Origin: VAXT01 sp963774625
GTDB taxonomy: Bacteria; Actinomycetota; Thermoleophilia; Gaiellales; Gaiellaceae
Reading direction: 5' to 3'
Assembly: GCA_963774625.1 (NCBI GenBank)
Contig: CAVZFQ010000018.1
Coordinates: 186,001-250,000 of the forward strand
Length of the DNA stretch: 64,000 bases
This document shows, one piece after another, positions 16,891-26,570 of the stretch. The notes under the pieces were generated by a model, which saw only the letters and a list, made by a program, of their open reading frames with translations, was not told the DNA's origin and made no database searches. A program made the position numbers and the translations under genes. Every line of letters begins with the position of its first letter. Position 1 is the stretch's first letter.

Positions 16891-17394
16891 GTGCGAACCC
16901 GCCGAATCCTTATCCTGCTCTGCTTTCTCGTCGCTCTCGGTGCTGCGCCTGCCGAGGCCGGCGCGCCCGGTGACGGAACGCTTTCCGTCCGCGACGCCAA
17001 GGGCCTGGTCCAGCTCAGCTCCCGCGGGACGATGATCGGCCGCATCGCGGCCGGCAAGCTCATCGTCACCGATCCGAATCCGAACGACGCTCGCCGCCCG
17101 ATCGTGCTCGGCGCGGAGCGCCGGACCGTCTCTCGTAACCAGAAGACGACGATTTACACCGGTAAGGACATCCGGGTTCGCATCACGGGCGGGCTCGCCC
17201 ATGTGCGATTCGAAGGCCGTGGGATCCACCTGAGCGCCGTCGGTCGAGGACGAGGGCTCCTGGACGGCATCGGCGATCCCACGTCGAACGTCTTCTTCGA
17301 CGGCGTCTGGTCGTTGAACGACGAGGACTATCACTCGCTCCCGGACGAGCTCACGGCTTTCGACCTCGTCGGGCCGCCCGCAGAACGGGACTGA
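16891..17394 (+). CDS. Small secreted protein of unknown function
   Basis: A 167-residue protein. GTG at 16891 gives a clear signal peptide (MRTRRILILLCFLVALGAAP, cleavage likely after AEA); upstream in-frame starts extend into the divergent promoter region and lose it. The mature part is rich in short beta strands (GTLSVRDAKGLVQLSSRG, KTTIYTGKDIRVRITGG) and ends in an acidic region, giving a predicted all-beta fold. No family is recognised. The two-component system at 17.4-19.6 kb follows 28 bases after its stop, so it may be in the same transcript or a target. Confidence 0.75.
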   Translation: MRTRRILILLCFLVALGAAPAEAGAPGDGTLSVRDAKGLVQLSSRGTMIGRIAAGKLIVTDPNPNDARRPIVLGAERRTVSRNQKTTIYTGKDIRVRITGGLAHVRFEGRGIHLSAVGRGRGLLDGIGDPTSNVFFDGVWSLNDEDYHSLPDELTAFDLVGPPAERD

Positions 17395-17422
17395 CGGACG
17401 CGTCTGGCATCCTCTAAGGGCG

Positions 17423-18130
17423 ATGCCGATCCATAAACCGCAGCCTGTGCTCGTCGTGGAAGACGAGGCGTCGATTGCATCGTTCGTCTCGCTCTACCTG
17501 AAAAACGCGGGCTACGACGTGCACGTGGCGTCGAACGGCGAAGAGGCGCTGTCGACCGCCGAGGCCACGCAGCCGGTTCTGATCGTGCTCGACCTCATGC
17601 TCCCCGACATCGACGGGATCGAGGTCTGCCGACGCCTGCGTCGCACCTCGGACGTCCCGATCCTGATGCTGACCGCCCGCGACGAGGACGTCGACAAGAT
17701 CATCGGCCTCGAGGTCGGCGCCGACGACTACCTCACGAAGCCGTTCAACCCGCGCGAGCTGGTCGCGCGCGTGAAGTCGATCCTGCGCCGCGCCACGCCG
17801 GACCGCCGCGAGGTGGCCAGCGCGACGCTGAAGCACGGCCATCTGAGCATCGACGCGGGCCGGCGCGAGGTCAAGGTCGGCGACGAGGACATCAAGCTGG
17901 CTCCCAAGGAGTTCGACCTGCTGTGGGAGCTGCTCGACCACCGCGGTCTCGTCCTGACACGCGATCAGCTGCTCGAGCGGGTGTGGGGTTACACGTTCGC
18001 CGGCGACACACGCACCGTCGACGTGCACGTGCGGCAACTGAGGCGAAAGCTGGGCGAAGCTTCACCGATCGTCACGGTCTGGGGCGTCGGCTACAAGGTC
18101 TCGCCAGCCAAGGAGCCGGTCTCGGTCTAG
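17423..18130 (+). CDS. OmpR/PhoB-family response regulator
   Basis: A 235-residue DNA-binding response regulator. The receiver domain has the acidic pocket (VVEDEAS), phospho-acceptor Asp57 in VLDLMLPD, the switch Thr in LMLTARD and Lys in LTKPFNP. A winged-helix trans_reg_C domain follows (about 130-230; KEFDLLWELLDHRG, RTVDVHVRQLRRKLG, VWGVGYKV). It lies 9 bases upstream of the HAMP histidine kinase and is its likely partner. Confidence 0.95.
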   Translation: MPIHKPQPVLVVEDEASIASFVSLYLKNAGYDVHVASNGEEALSTAEATQPVLIVLDLMLPDIDGIEVCRRLRRTSDVPILMLTARDEDVDKIIGLEVGADDYLTKPFNPRELVARVKSILRRATPDRREVASATLKHGHLSIDAGRREVKVGDEDIKLAPKEFDLLWELLDHRGLVLTRDQLLERVWGYTFAGDTRTVDVHVRQLRRKLGEASPIVTVWGVGYKVSPAKEPVSV

Positions 18131-18139
18131 AGGCGCCGG

Positions 18140-19550
18140 ATGTTCCGGTCCCTCCGCTTCCGACTGCCGGCCCTCTTCCTCGCCGGCATCGCTCTCACCG
18201 GCCTCGTCGCGACGGCGATCGCCTTCGGGCTCTTCCAGGACTACACGCGCGATCGCGCGGTCAAGGACCTGCGGCGTGAGGCTGCCGGCATCGCGGCGCT
18301 GTACTCGAAGCAGGCACAGAAGGCTCTGGACGAGGATCGGCCTCCGCCGACCTTCCAGGCCCGCGAGCTCGAGCGCGCCAGCGGCAACCGTCTGTTCTTC
18401 GTCGGCGTGCCCGCCTTCCTCGGCGGCGACACGGGTCTCCGACGACTTTCGATCCGAGACATCGGCGACGCGCGCTGGCGAGCGCTGGCGCGCGGGAACA
18501 CGGTGCAGTTCGAGTTCACGCCCCCGAACACCGACGCCGAGATGCTGGCGATCGCCCAGCCGCTCTACGCCGAGCGAGGACAAGAAGAAGGACGGTCCTC
18601 CTCTGGGCGCAATCGTCGTCGCGACCTCGAAGACCGAGCTTCGAAGCCAGCTCGTGCCCCTGCTGGAGCGCCTGGCGGTCGCGTTCGGGCTCGGTGTTCT
18701 GATCGCTGCGGGCCTCGGCTGGTACCTCTCGGGCCGGATCACGCGCCCCGTGCGCCGGCTGGCGAAGGCCGCCGACGAGGTCGCGGAGGGCCGTTATGAC
18801 GTCGCGCTTCCGGACGTGTCAGGTGGCGACGAGATCGCCGACCTCGCCGAGTCGTTCCGCGAGATGGCTTCACGGCTCGCCGAGTCGGAGGAGCTCGAGC
18901 GCAACTTCCTGATGACCGTCTCGCACGAGCTCCGCACGCCGCTGACCGCCATCCGCGGGCATGTGGAGGCTCTCCGCGAGGGGCTCGTCGACGATCCCGA
19001 AACGCGGGCGGCCTCGCTCGACGTGATCGCATCCGAGGGCGCGCGACTCGAGCGACTCGTCGGCGAAGTGCTCGACCTCGCCAAGCTCGACGCGCGGCGC
19101 TTCACCGTCCTGCGCGAGGAGGTCGACATGGCGCGCCTGGTCGACCAGGCGTACGCAGTCTTCGGCGAGCACGCCAAGGAGCGCGGCATCGACTACCGCC
19201 AGGAGGTCGACGCCGAGCCGGTGATCCTCTCCGACGGTGACCGCGTACTGCAGATCATCACGAACCTGCTGGCGAACGCCTTTCGCTGGACACCCGACGG
19301 CGGCCGCGTCGACGTGGCCCTCAGTGCCTCGAACGGGCGGATCTCGGTCGCGGTCGAGGACACGGGCCCGGGAATCGGCGCCGAGGAGCGGGAGCGGATC
19401 TTCCGTCCGTTCTGGACGCACGACGGCAAAGGCACGGGGCTGGGGCTGGCAATCGCCCGAGAGCTCGCGGTTGCGCTCGGCGGCGAGATCGAGCTCGACA
19501 GCCAGGTCGGCCGCGGCAGCCGCTTCGAGCTGATCCTTCCCTCGGGATAA
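18140..19550 (+). CDS. HAMP-domain sensor histidine kinase (interrupted by a +1 frameshift)
   Basis: A complete kinase split over two frames. Frame 1 (18140 to about 18575) carries an N-terminal membrane helix and an extracellular sensor. From about 18576 the second frame continues through a second membrane helix, HAMP (about 18730-18880), HisKA with TVSHELRTPLTAIRG, and HATPase with NLLANAFRWTP, DTGPGIG and GTGLGLAIA. Removing the C at 18575 would give a continuous YAEEDKKKDG junction. No other damage is seen, so a sequencing error or very recent mutation is more likely than an old pseudogene. It is the partner of the regulator 9 bases upstream. Confidence 0.85.
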
Positions 19551-19568
19551 CGCCCGTACGATCCCGCG

Positions 19569-20462
19569 GTGAGCCTGCCCGCGCGAGCCGAAGTCGTCCC
19601 CCTGCCGGAGCGGCGCTCGCCCGTGCGAGCCGCCCTCGTCGCGCTCCGGCCGCGCCAGTGGTCGAAGAACCTGCTCCTCTTCGCGGGGCTCATCTTCGCG
19701 GCGAAGGTCGGCGACGCGCTGCGCTGGGGAGAGGCCGCTGCGGCGTTCGCCGCCTACTGCGCCGCCTCCAGTGCCGCCTACCTCGTCAACGACCTGCGCG
19801 ACGCGCCCCACGACCGGCTTCACCCGCTCAAACGGTCGCGGCCGATCGCGCGGGGCGAGCTGTCTCCCCGGGCGGCGCTCCTGCTCGCCGTGGCCCTGAC
19901 GGTGCTTGCCGTCGGGCTTCTGGCGCCTCTCGGCCTGACGTCGCTCGCCTTCCTCGGCGCCTTCCTGGCCCTCCAGGCCGCCTACAGCTTCCAGCTGAAG
20001 CACGTCGTGCTCGTGGACGTGCTCGCGATCGCGACCCTCTTCGTCATCCGCTCCGCGGCCGGGGCCGAGGCTGTCGACGTCCGCATCTCACCCTGGCTCC
20101 TGGTCTGCACGGCTCTGCTCGCCCTCTTCCTGGCGCTGGCCAAGCGTCGAGGAGAGCTCGTCCAGCCCGGGGAAGGGCGGCCCGTGCTCGAGGGCTATTC
20201 GCTGCCGCTCGTCGACCAGCTGATCACCGTCACCGTCGCCTGCACGATCGCGGCGTACACGGTCTACGCGATCACGGCCCATTCGGCGGCGATGATCGCC
20301 ACGCTGCCGTTCGTCGTGTTCGGGCTCTTCCGCTACCTGCTCCTGGTGCACCGAGACGACCTCGGCGAGGAGCCCGAGAACGTGTTGCTCAGCGACCGCC
20401 CGCTGCTCGCGGCGATCGGTCTGTGGGCGGTGACTGCGGCGACGATCCTGGTCGTTACTTAG
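19569..20462 (+). CDS. UbiA-family prenyltransferase, decaprenyl-phosphate phosphoribosyltransferase-like
   Basis: A 297-residue integral membrane protein with 7-9 helices. It opens with LRPRQWSKNLLLFAGL and carries the first Asp-rich motif NDLRDAPHDRLHPLKRSRPIA, the form found in mycobacterial Rv3806c, which transfers phosphoribose to decaprenyl phosphate for arabinan synthesis. The second motif region (AKRRGELVQPGE) is also of that type. In this lineage the product is not established; a phosphoribosyl- or polyprenyl-phosphate sugar is inferred. The GTG start lies 18 bases after the kinase stop. Confidence 0.85.
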   Translation: MSLPARAEVVPLPERRSPVRAALVALRPRQWSKNLLLFAGLIFAAKVGDALRWGEAAAAFAAYCAASSAAYLVNDLRDAPHDRLHPLKRSRPIARGELSPRAALLLAVALTVLAVGLLAPLGLTSLAFLGAFLALQAAYSFQLKHVVLVDVLAIATLFVIRSAAGAEAVDVRISPWLLVCTALLALFLALAKRRGELVQPGEGRPVLEGYSLPLVDQLITVTVACTIAAYTVYAITAHSAAMIATLPFVVFGLFRYLLLVHRDDLGEEPENVLLSDRPLLAAIGLWAVTAATILVVT

Positions 20463-20922
20463 TGCGCTCTTCCATGCGATAGACCATCGCGCCACCACCA
20501 CCGTTTGCAGGCACCCGGCCGGTCTGCTCGAGCTTTCGCTCCAGCCGGGCAAGCCGCTGGTCGACGCCTTTCCAGCCCGACGTGATCAGGTCGACGAGCA
20601 GAGCCAGGTCGTCGACGCGTGAGTGTCGCTCCGCGAGCAGATCGCCTTCGAGCCGCTCCAGCCGCCGGATCGTCTGGTTCGACAGTCCGCGCACCTCGGC
20701 GAGGTGCCGCGCGAGCGGCTTCGCCTCGGTCTGAACTCCGTCACGAACGGCGTCCTCGACCCGGCCGGGAAGGGTCGACTCCAGATTCGCGGCGAGCTCG
20801 GCAAGCTCCTCGACCTGTCTGCGTGCCCGCTCGAGCGCAGCGTCGACATCGCTCGGCTCGACGCGGCCGTCCGCAGCCTCTTCGAGGCGAGCCCGTACGC
20901 GGCCGATAGCGCTTTCGTCCAT
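20455..20922 (-). CDS. Coiled-coil hypothetical protein
   Basis: A 155-residue protein with no recognised family. It is almost entirely charged helix (GRVRARLEEAADGRVEP..., RRQVEELAELAANLES, RRLERLEGDLLAERHSRV, QRLARLERKLEQTG) with leucine heptads, so a coiled coil is likely. The C terminus has a Gly-rich stretch (ANGGGGAM). Its 3' end overlaps the convergent UbiA gene by 8 bases, and it is divergent from queA with 26 bases between starts. The function is unknown. Confidence 0.72.
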   Translation of the reverse strand: MDESAIGRVRARLEEAADGRVEPSDVDAALERARRQVEELAELAANLESTLPGRVEDAVRDGVQTEAKPLARHLAEVRGLSNQTIRRLERLEGDLLAERHSRVDDLALLVDLITSGWKGVDQRLARLERKLEQTGRVPANGGGGAMVYRMEERTK

Positions 20923-20948
20923 GGGCGGAACGCTAGCGTTCGAGGCGG

Positions 20949-21890
20949 ATGAAGCGCTCCGAGCTGGAGTACACGCTGCCGCGGGAGCTGGTCGCGCAGC
21001 GACCCGCTGAGCGCCGCGACGAGTCGCGCCTGCTGGTGTACGACCGGGCGAGCGGCGAGACGAGGCACCGCCGCTTCCACGAGCTCCCGGAGGAGCTGGG
21101 AGGCGAGCTCGTGGTCGTCAACGACACGCGCGTCGTGCCCGCGCGCCTGCGTCTGAGGCGCGAGACCGGGGGAGAGGCGGAGGTGCTGCTCCTCGAGCGC
21201 CTGAACGGGCACAACGAATGGGAAGGCCTGGCCCGACCCTCACGGAAGCTGCGCGCAGGACAGCGGCTCGGGCCCGTCGAGCTCCTGGAGCCGCTCGGGG
21301 AGGGTCGCTGGCGCCTGCGGCTCGAAGGCGAGCCCGCCGGAGAGGCGCCCCTGCCTCCGTACATCACCGAGCCGCTCGCCGATCCTGAGCGCTACCAGAC
21401 GGTGTACGCAGACCACGAGGGCTCGGCCGCCGCGCCAACGGCCGGCCTCCACTTCACGCCCGAGCTGCTTGCCGGCCTGGACGTCGAGCGGGTGACCCTC
21501 CACGTCGGACTGGACACGTTCCGCCCGGTGTCCGTGGACGACCTCGCCGATCACGAAATGCATTCCGAGCGCTACGAGGTGGCGCCGGAGTCCTGGGAGC
21601 GAATCCGGGACGCCGATCGCGTGCTTGCGGTGGGGACGACGACCGTGCGCGTCCTCGAGTCCCTGGCACGCGGCGCTCCGCTCGCGGGCCGCACCGAGCT
21701 CTTCGTCACGCCGGGCTTCGAGTTCCGGCGCACCGACGCGCTCCTGACGAACTTCCACCTCCCCGGATCGACCCTGCTCGCCCTCGTGATGGCCTTCGCG
21801 GGGATCGACGAGACGCGGCGGCTGTACGAGCTGGCAATCGAGGAGCGTTACCGCTTCTACTCCTTCGGCGACGCCATGCTGATCCTGTGA
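20949..21890 (+). CDS. queA: S-adenosylmethionine:tRNA ribosyltransferase-isomerase QueA
   Basis: QueA transfers and isomerises the ribosyl group of S-adenosylmethionine onto preQ1-tRNA to form epoxyqueuosine-tRNA. The sequence has LPRELVAQRPAERRDESRLL, LVVVNDTRVVPARL, SAAAPTAGLHFT, and LLTNFHLPGSTLLALVMAFAG, all characteristic. At 313 residues it is slightly shorter than the common 340-350. Its TGA overlaps the GTG of tgt. The order queA-tgt-yajC-sec is the same as in many distant bacteria. Confidence 0.95.
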   Translation: MKRSELEYTLPRELVAQRPAERRDESRLLVYDRASGETRHRRFHELPEELGGELVVVNDTRVVPARLRLRRETGGEAEVLLLERLNGHNEWEGLARPSRKLRAGQRLGPVELLEPLGEGRWRLRLEGEPAGEAPLPPYITEPLADPERYQTVYADHEGSAAAPTAGLHFTPELLAGLDVERVTLHVGLDTFRPVSVDDLADHEMHSERYEVAPESWERIRDADRVLAVGTTTVRVLESLARGAPLAGRTELFVTPGFEFRRTDALLTNFHLPGSTLLALVMAFAGIDETRRLYELAIEERYRFYSFGDAMLIL

Positions 21891-22991
21891 GCTTCTCGGT
21901 CACGGCCACAGACGGCGAGGCGCGCGCGGGCGTGCTGCACACGGCGCACGGCGAGATCCAGACGCCGGCCTTCATGCCCGTCGGCACCAAGGCGACCGTC
22001 AAGACCGTCGACCCCGACGAGCTGCGCGCGGTCGGCACTTCGATCCTCCTCGGCAACACGTACCACCTGCACTTCCGCCCGGGCGAGGACGTGATCGCCG
22101 AGCTCGGCGGCCTGCACCGCTTCATGGGCTGGGACGGGCCGATCCTCACCGACTCGGGCGGCTACCAGGTCTTCTCGCTGAAGCACACGATCCTCGCGAC
22201 TGACGATGAGGGCGTCACGTTCCGCTCGGTGTACGACGGGTCGCCGGAGCGGTTCACGCCGGAGCTCGCCGCCGAGATCCAGGCCAAGCTGGGCTCGGAC
22301 ATCGCGATGTGCCTCGACGTCTGCCCGCCCGCGGACTCGCCGCGCGAGGAGCTCGAAGAGGCTGTGCGCCTGACGACCGTCTGGGCAGCTCGTCAGCGCC
22401 AGGCGCCGCGCGCCGACGGGCAGCTTCTCTTCGGCATCGCGCAGGGCGCGACCGACGCCGACCTGCGCCGGCGCTCGATCGAGGAAATCGTCGCTCTCGA
22501 CTTCGACGGCCACGCGCTCGGGCGGCCTGAGCGTGGGCGAGGAGCGCGGCCCGATGTTCGAGGCCCTCGCGTCCTCCGCGCCCCAGCTACCGGCCGACAG
22601 GCCCCGCTACTTCATGGGGATCGGCGACCCGGAGGGGGTCCTCGAGGCGATCGAGAGCGGAATCGACATGTTCGACTGCGTCCTGCCGACCCGAATGGGC
22701 AGGACGGGCGCGGCCATGACCTCGACGGGGCGCCTGAACCTGAAGAACGCCCGTTTCGCGCGCGACCCTGCGCCCCTCGACGAGAGCTGCGACTGCGCGG
22801 CGTGCATGCGGTTCTCGCGCGCGTACATCCGGCACCTCGTCAACCAGCAGGAAGTCCTGGGCCTGCGGTTGCTGACCGTCCACAACCTCCGCTATCTAAT
22901 TGACCTGACTGGGTCTGCACGAGCCGCGATCACGGATGGCAAGCTGGCATCCTTCAAGCAAGAGACTCTCGACCGACTGAAGGAAGTTTGA
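21887..22991 (+). CDS. tgt: tRNA-guanine transglycosylase Tgt (interrupted by a +1 frameshift)
   Basis: Tgt exchanges the wobble guanine of GUN-anticodon tRNAs for preQ1. Frame 1 holds the N-terminal two-thirds, with LTDSGGYQVFSLK (catalytic Asp region) and LLFGIAQGA. The frame changes at the G-run 22520-22522; the second frame carries LPTRMGRTGAAMTS, then the zinc site CDCAACMRFSRAYIRHL. Dropping one G restores GHALGGLSVGEER, the family consensus, for a total of about 367 residues. Since all catalytic parts are intact, this looks like an insertion error in the sequence. GTG at 21887 overlaps the queA stop. Confidence 0.9.
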
Positions 22992-22997
22992 AGCCGC

Positions 22998-23282
22998 GTG
23001 TACATCTCGATCCTGTTCATCGGAGCACTGCTCGTCCTGATGTGGGCGCTGCTCATCCAGCCTCAGCGCCGCCGGCAGCAGCAGCAGGCCCGATTGCTCA
23101 CCGAGCTCGCCGTCGGCGATGACGTTGTGACGATCGGCGGGCTGTACGGCCGGGTTCAGTCGGTGGACGAGGACGCCGTGATGCTCGAAGTCGCCCCCCA
23201 GACCAGCGTGCGGGTAGCCAAGAGCGCAGTTGCGGCACGCGCCGCGACCAAGGCGGAAAAGACGCCTTCACCGCTAACCTAA
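22998..23282 (+). CDS. yajC: Preprotein translocase accessory subunit YajC
   Basis: A 94-residue protein with one N-terminal membrane helix (residues 3-20), the basic QPQRRRQQQQARLLTEL segment, and the YajC core VGDDVVTIGGLYGRVQSVDED. YajC associates with SecD/SecF at the SecYEG channel. The GTG start is 7 bases after the tgt stop and the gene is 11 bases upstream of secDF, so queA-tgt-yajC-secDF is one operon. Confidence 0.92.
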   Translation: MYISILFIGALLVLMWALLIQPQRRRQQQQARLLTELAVGDDVVTIGGLYGRVQSVDEDAVMLEVAPQTSVRVAKSAVAARAATKAEKTPSPLT

Positions 23283-23292
23283 GCAAAGGCCC

Positions 23293-26139
23293 GTGAAGGA
23301 ACGCCGCTCGCATTTGATCCTGCTCGCGCTCCTGGTCGGGGCGCTGATCGGCATTGCGCTCCTGGCGATCCCCGGGTCGCCCATTCAGAAGAAGCCGACG
23401 CTAGGGCTCGACCTCCAGGGCGGTCTCGAGGTCGTGCTCGAGGCGCAGCCGACGAGCAGCAAGCCGCTCAACGAAGAGGAGATTGCGGCCTCGGTCGACA
23501 TCATCCGCAACCGCATCGACAAGCTCGGCGTCTCCGAGCCCGAGGTTCGCAAGCAGGGCGAGAACCAGATCGTCGTCCAGCTGGCCGGTGTTTTCGACAT
23601 CAACCGCGCTGTCGAGATCATCGGCAAGACGGCTCAGCTACAGCTCTACGACCTGCAGGCGAGCCTGGTCCCGGGGGTCTCGCTCACTCTCGACGGGTTC
23701 CCGCGCCCGTCGCCGACGCTCTACTCGATCCTCAACGACGGAACGGTCAAGAGAATGGCGCAGAGGGGCGAGCCGGCGGCGTGGTACCTCTTCGACAAGA
23801 ACAACCAGCGCGTCGCCGGGCCAAAGCCGACGCGTCAGGAGCTTCTCGACGGCCGAGCCCTGATCGGGAAGCAAAAAGTCCGCGTCCAGAGTCTCCTCAA
23901 GGACGGAAAGCTCACGAAGGGCTACAAGCTTCGGGCCCTACCGGAGAAGACGGTCATCTTGCGTTGCGGGATCGACCAGCGCTACTGCCCCGGAGTGAAC
24001 GAGGCGGAGCCGAGCCGCACCTACTACTACCTCTTCAAGTTCGACCCCGACAACAAGGAACACCCCATTCCGGAGATGACGGGCAAGGACATCAACCCGG
24101 ACGGGACGCGCCAGGACTTCGACACGGCCTCGAACCAGCCGATCGTGACGATGCAGTTCACCGACAGCGGCGGGGACAAGTTCCACGACGTGACTCGCCT
24201 GCTCGCCCAGCGCGGTCGGCAGGTCCAGACGAGGAACAACGTCGACGACGAGGTGGCGTTCCAGCAGTTCGCAATCGTCCTCGACAACGTCATCCAGTCC
24301 GCGCCGACGATCGACTTCAACGAGAACCCGGACGGCATCCCGCCGGGCAACGGCGCGCAGATCACCGGCATCGGGTCACTCAGCGAGGCCAAGGACCTCG
24401 CGCTCGTGCTCCAGACCGGAGCCCTACCGGTCCGGTTCGTGATCGCGGAGCGAACCGATGTCTCCGCCACGCTCGGGAAGGACTCCCTGAAGCAGGCCTA
24501 CACGGCGGCCATCGCCGGCCTCCTGCTGGTCGCGATCTTCCTGCTCCTCCTGTATCGCTTCCTCGGCCTGGTCGCGGTGCTCGGCCTCGCCATCTACGCG
24601 GCTTTCATGTTTGCGGCGATCCTGCTCTTCAACGTCACGCTGACCCTGCCCGGCTTCGCGGGGATGATCCTCACGATCGGGGTCGCGGCCGACGCGAACA
24701 TCGTCATCTTCGAACGCATCAAGGAGGAATCTCGAGGGGGGAGGTCCGTCCGCGCAGCGATCGCGGCCGGCTATGCGAAGGGATTCAGCTCGATCATCGA
24801 CGCCAACATGGTGACCGCGATCACCGCGCTCGTGCTCTTCCTGGTCGCCTCGGCGAGCGTCAAGGGCTTCGCCCTGATGCTGCTCATCGGGACCGCGGTC
24901 TCACTGGTCACCGCCGTCGGCGCCACGCGCGCGATGCTCGGGATCCTGTCCGGCTTCAAGTGGTTCGACAGCCCGCAGTTCATGGGCGCGCAGGGACAGC
25001 AGATGGCGAAGTGGATCCAGATCGACTTCATCGGGAAGCGGAAGTACTGGTTTGCACTCTCGGGCGTCGTGCTCGCGGTCGCCATCGGTGCGATCGGCGT
25101 CAAGGGCCTCAACTTCGGGATCGACTTCGAGGGCGGGACGCAGGTCACGTTCACCTCTCCGCGGGCGGTGGACATCGGCGAGATTCGCAACATCGCTCGT
25201 GAGATCGGGCAGGAGAACGCCGTCATCCAGGGCCGTGGCGAGTCGTCCGGCGACGATCAGTACCGGAGCTTCACGATCAAGACGGAGTCCCTCGCCCGTG
25301 CCGACCAGTCGAGGCTCGAGACCGAGATCAAGAACAACTACGGCGACAACATCCCGTTCGGGGTGAAGAACGTCTCCGAGAGCTTCGGCGGCCAGCTCGC
25401 CAGGAACGCGATCCTCGCGATCGTCGTCTCTTTCATCCTCATCTGCATCTACATCTGGATCCGCTTCGAATGGAAGTTCGCGGCCCCGGTCATCGCGTCG
25501 ATCGCGCACGACGTGACGATTGCCGTCGGCATCTATGCGCTCACCGGGAGGGAGGTGACGACCGCAACGGTGGCGGCCATCCTCACCGTCCTTGGTTACT
25601 CGATGTACGACACGATCATCATCTTCGACCGTATTCGCGAGAACATCCCGTTGATGCGGCGGTCGTCGATCCAGACGATCTGCAACGTGTCGCTGTGGGA
25701 GACGATCAGGCGCTCGCTGGCGACGACGTTCATCACGCTGCTGCCGATCTCCGCGCTGTTCTTCTTCGGAGGGGACACGCTCAAGGACTTCGCGTTCGCG
25801 CTGCTCGTCGGCATCGGGGCCGGCGCCTACTCGTCGATCTTCATCGCCGCGCCGCTGCTCGCGATGTGGAAGGAGCGCGAGCCCGAGTACGCACGCCGAA
25901 TGGGACAGCCGGACGTGGACAAGGAAGGCGCGGTGATCCTCGCCGACGCCGAGGCGGCCCAGATCGCCGAGCCTCCGCCGGTGCCGGAGCTGGCGCCTGT
26001 GGCGGCCGATCTGCCGGTCTCCGAGGGCGACGGCGACGGGGCTTCGGCACAGCTCGAAGCGCCAGCAACGCGAGCAGCGCCGCCAGCGGCGAAAGACGCG
26101 CCCGCATGGCCGGCGATAGCGGTCTTCGCGACTCGGTAG
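23293..26139 (+). CDS. secDF: Fused protein translocase subunit SecDF
   Basis: A 948-residue protein with SecD and SecF in one chain. The SecD half (about 1-555) has LGLDLQGGLEVVLEA, the large periplasmic P1 domain, and the six-helix RND-type region with GVAADANIVIFERIKEE. The SecF half (about 575-870) has GLNFGIDFEGGTQ and VLGYSMYDTIIIFDRIREN. It uses the proton-motive force to pull exported proteins from SecYEG. Most actinobacteria encode SecD and SecF separately, so the fusion is noteworthy. The Pro/Ala-rich C terminus overlaps the next gene by 34 bases. Confidence 0.94.
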   Translation: MKERRSHLILLALLVGALIGIALLAIPGSPIQKKPTLGLDLQGGLEVVLEAQPTSSKPLNEEEIAASVDIIRNRIDKLGVSEPEVRKQGENQIVVQLAGVFDINRAVEIIGKTAQLQLYDLQASLVPGVSLTLDGFPRPSPTLYSILNDGTVKRMAQRGEPAAWYLFDKNNQRVAGPKPTRQELLDGRALIGKQKVRVQSLLKDGKLTKGYKLRALPEKTVILRCGIDQRYCPGVNEAEPSRTYYYLFKFDPDNKEHPIPEMTGKDINPDGTRQDFDTASNQPIVTMQFTDSGGDKFHDVTRLLAQRGRQVQTRNNVDDEVAFQQFAIVLDNVIQSAPTIDFNENPDGIPPGNGAQITGIGSLSEAKDLALVLQTGALPVRFVIAERTDVSATLGKDSLKQAYTAAIAGLLLVAIFLLLLYRFLGLVAVLGLAIYAAFMFAAILLFNVTLTLPGFAGMILTIGVAADANIVIFERIKEESRGGRSVRAAIAAGYAKGFSSIIDANMVTAITALVLFLVASASVKGFALMLLIGTAVSLVTAVGATRAMLGILSGFKWFDSPQFMGAQGQQMAKWIQIDFIGKRKYWFALSGVVLAVAIGAIGVKGLNFGIDFEGGTQVTFTSPRAVDIGEIRNIAREIGQENAVIQGRGESSGDDQYRSFTIKTESLARADQSRLETEIKNNYGDNIPFGVKNVSESFGGQLARNAILAIVVSFILICIYIWIRFEWKFAAPVIASIAHDVTIAVGIYALTGREVTTATVAAILTVLGYSMYDTIIIFDRIRENIPLMRRSSIQTICNVSLWETIRRSLATTFITLLPISALFFFGGDTLKDFAFALLVGIGAGAYSSIFIAAPLLAMWKEREPEYARRMGQPDVDKEGAVILADAEAAQIAEPPPVPELAPVAADLPVSEGDGDGASAQLEAPATRAAPPAAKDAPAWPAIAVFATR

Positions 26140-26465
26140 AGAAGCTCGGCCTCGCCGCGCTCGGCGCTGTTGCGCTGACGGCCGATCGGGCCGACGCTCT
26201 GGCCGACGAGCTGGCCGCGCGAGGCGGCATGCGCAAGGACGAGGCTCGTCAGACGATCGAAGAGCTGACGCTGCGCTGGAAGGGCGAAGCCGGCCGAGTG
26301 GGGGAGCGGAGCGGCGCCGCGCTCGAAGGCCTCCTCGTGCAGCTGGGCGTGGTCACCCGCGGCGACTACGAGGAGCTGGAGCTTCGAGTAGCGCAGCTGG
26401 AGCATCGGATCCGCCTGCTCGAAGGCGGCCCCAGGGCAGTGCCTGACCCGCCTGAAAAGCATTGA
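26106..26465 (+). CDS. Phasin-like small helical protein
   Basis: A 119-residue protein beginning inside the 3' end of secDF (ATG 26106). The sequence has DSVEKLGLAALGAVALTADR, a helical core GMRKDEARQTIEELTLRW, and a C-terminal coiled coil YEELELRVAQLEHRIRLLEGG. This arrangement matches small actinobacterial proteins annotated as phasin/PhaF-like, which coat polyhydroxyalkanoate granules; the assignment rests on pattern only. The thiolase and 3-hydroxyacyl-CoA dehydrogenase at 11.7-14.0 kb could supply such granule precursors, but no PHA synthase is in the window. Confidence 0.68.
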   Translation: MAGDSGLRDSVEKLGLAALGAVALTADRADALADELAARGGMRKDEARQTIEELTLRWKGEAGRVGERSGAALEGLLVQLGVVTRGDYEELELRVAQLEHRIRLLEGGPRAVPDPPEKH

Positions 26466-26570
26466 GGCTCCCTGCGTCCTTGCCTCGGAACGACCATCGC
26501 ACCCCGGCGACGAGTCAATTCCGCCAAACCCTCCTAGGGGTCGCCCCTTCCGCGTGGAACACTGAAGATC

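Noticed and set aside
18140..19550. Calling the kinase a decayed pseudogene
   Set aside because: A single +1 shift with all domains intact on both sides; the same sign of shift occurs in five other conserved genes, so decay is not the best explanation.
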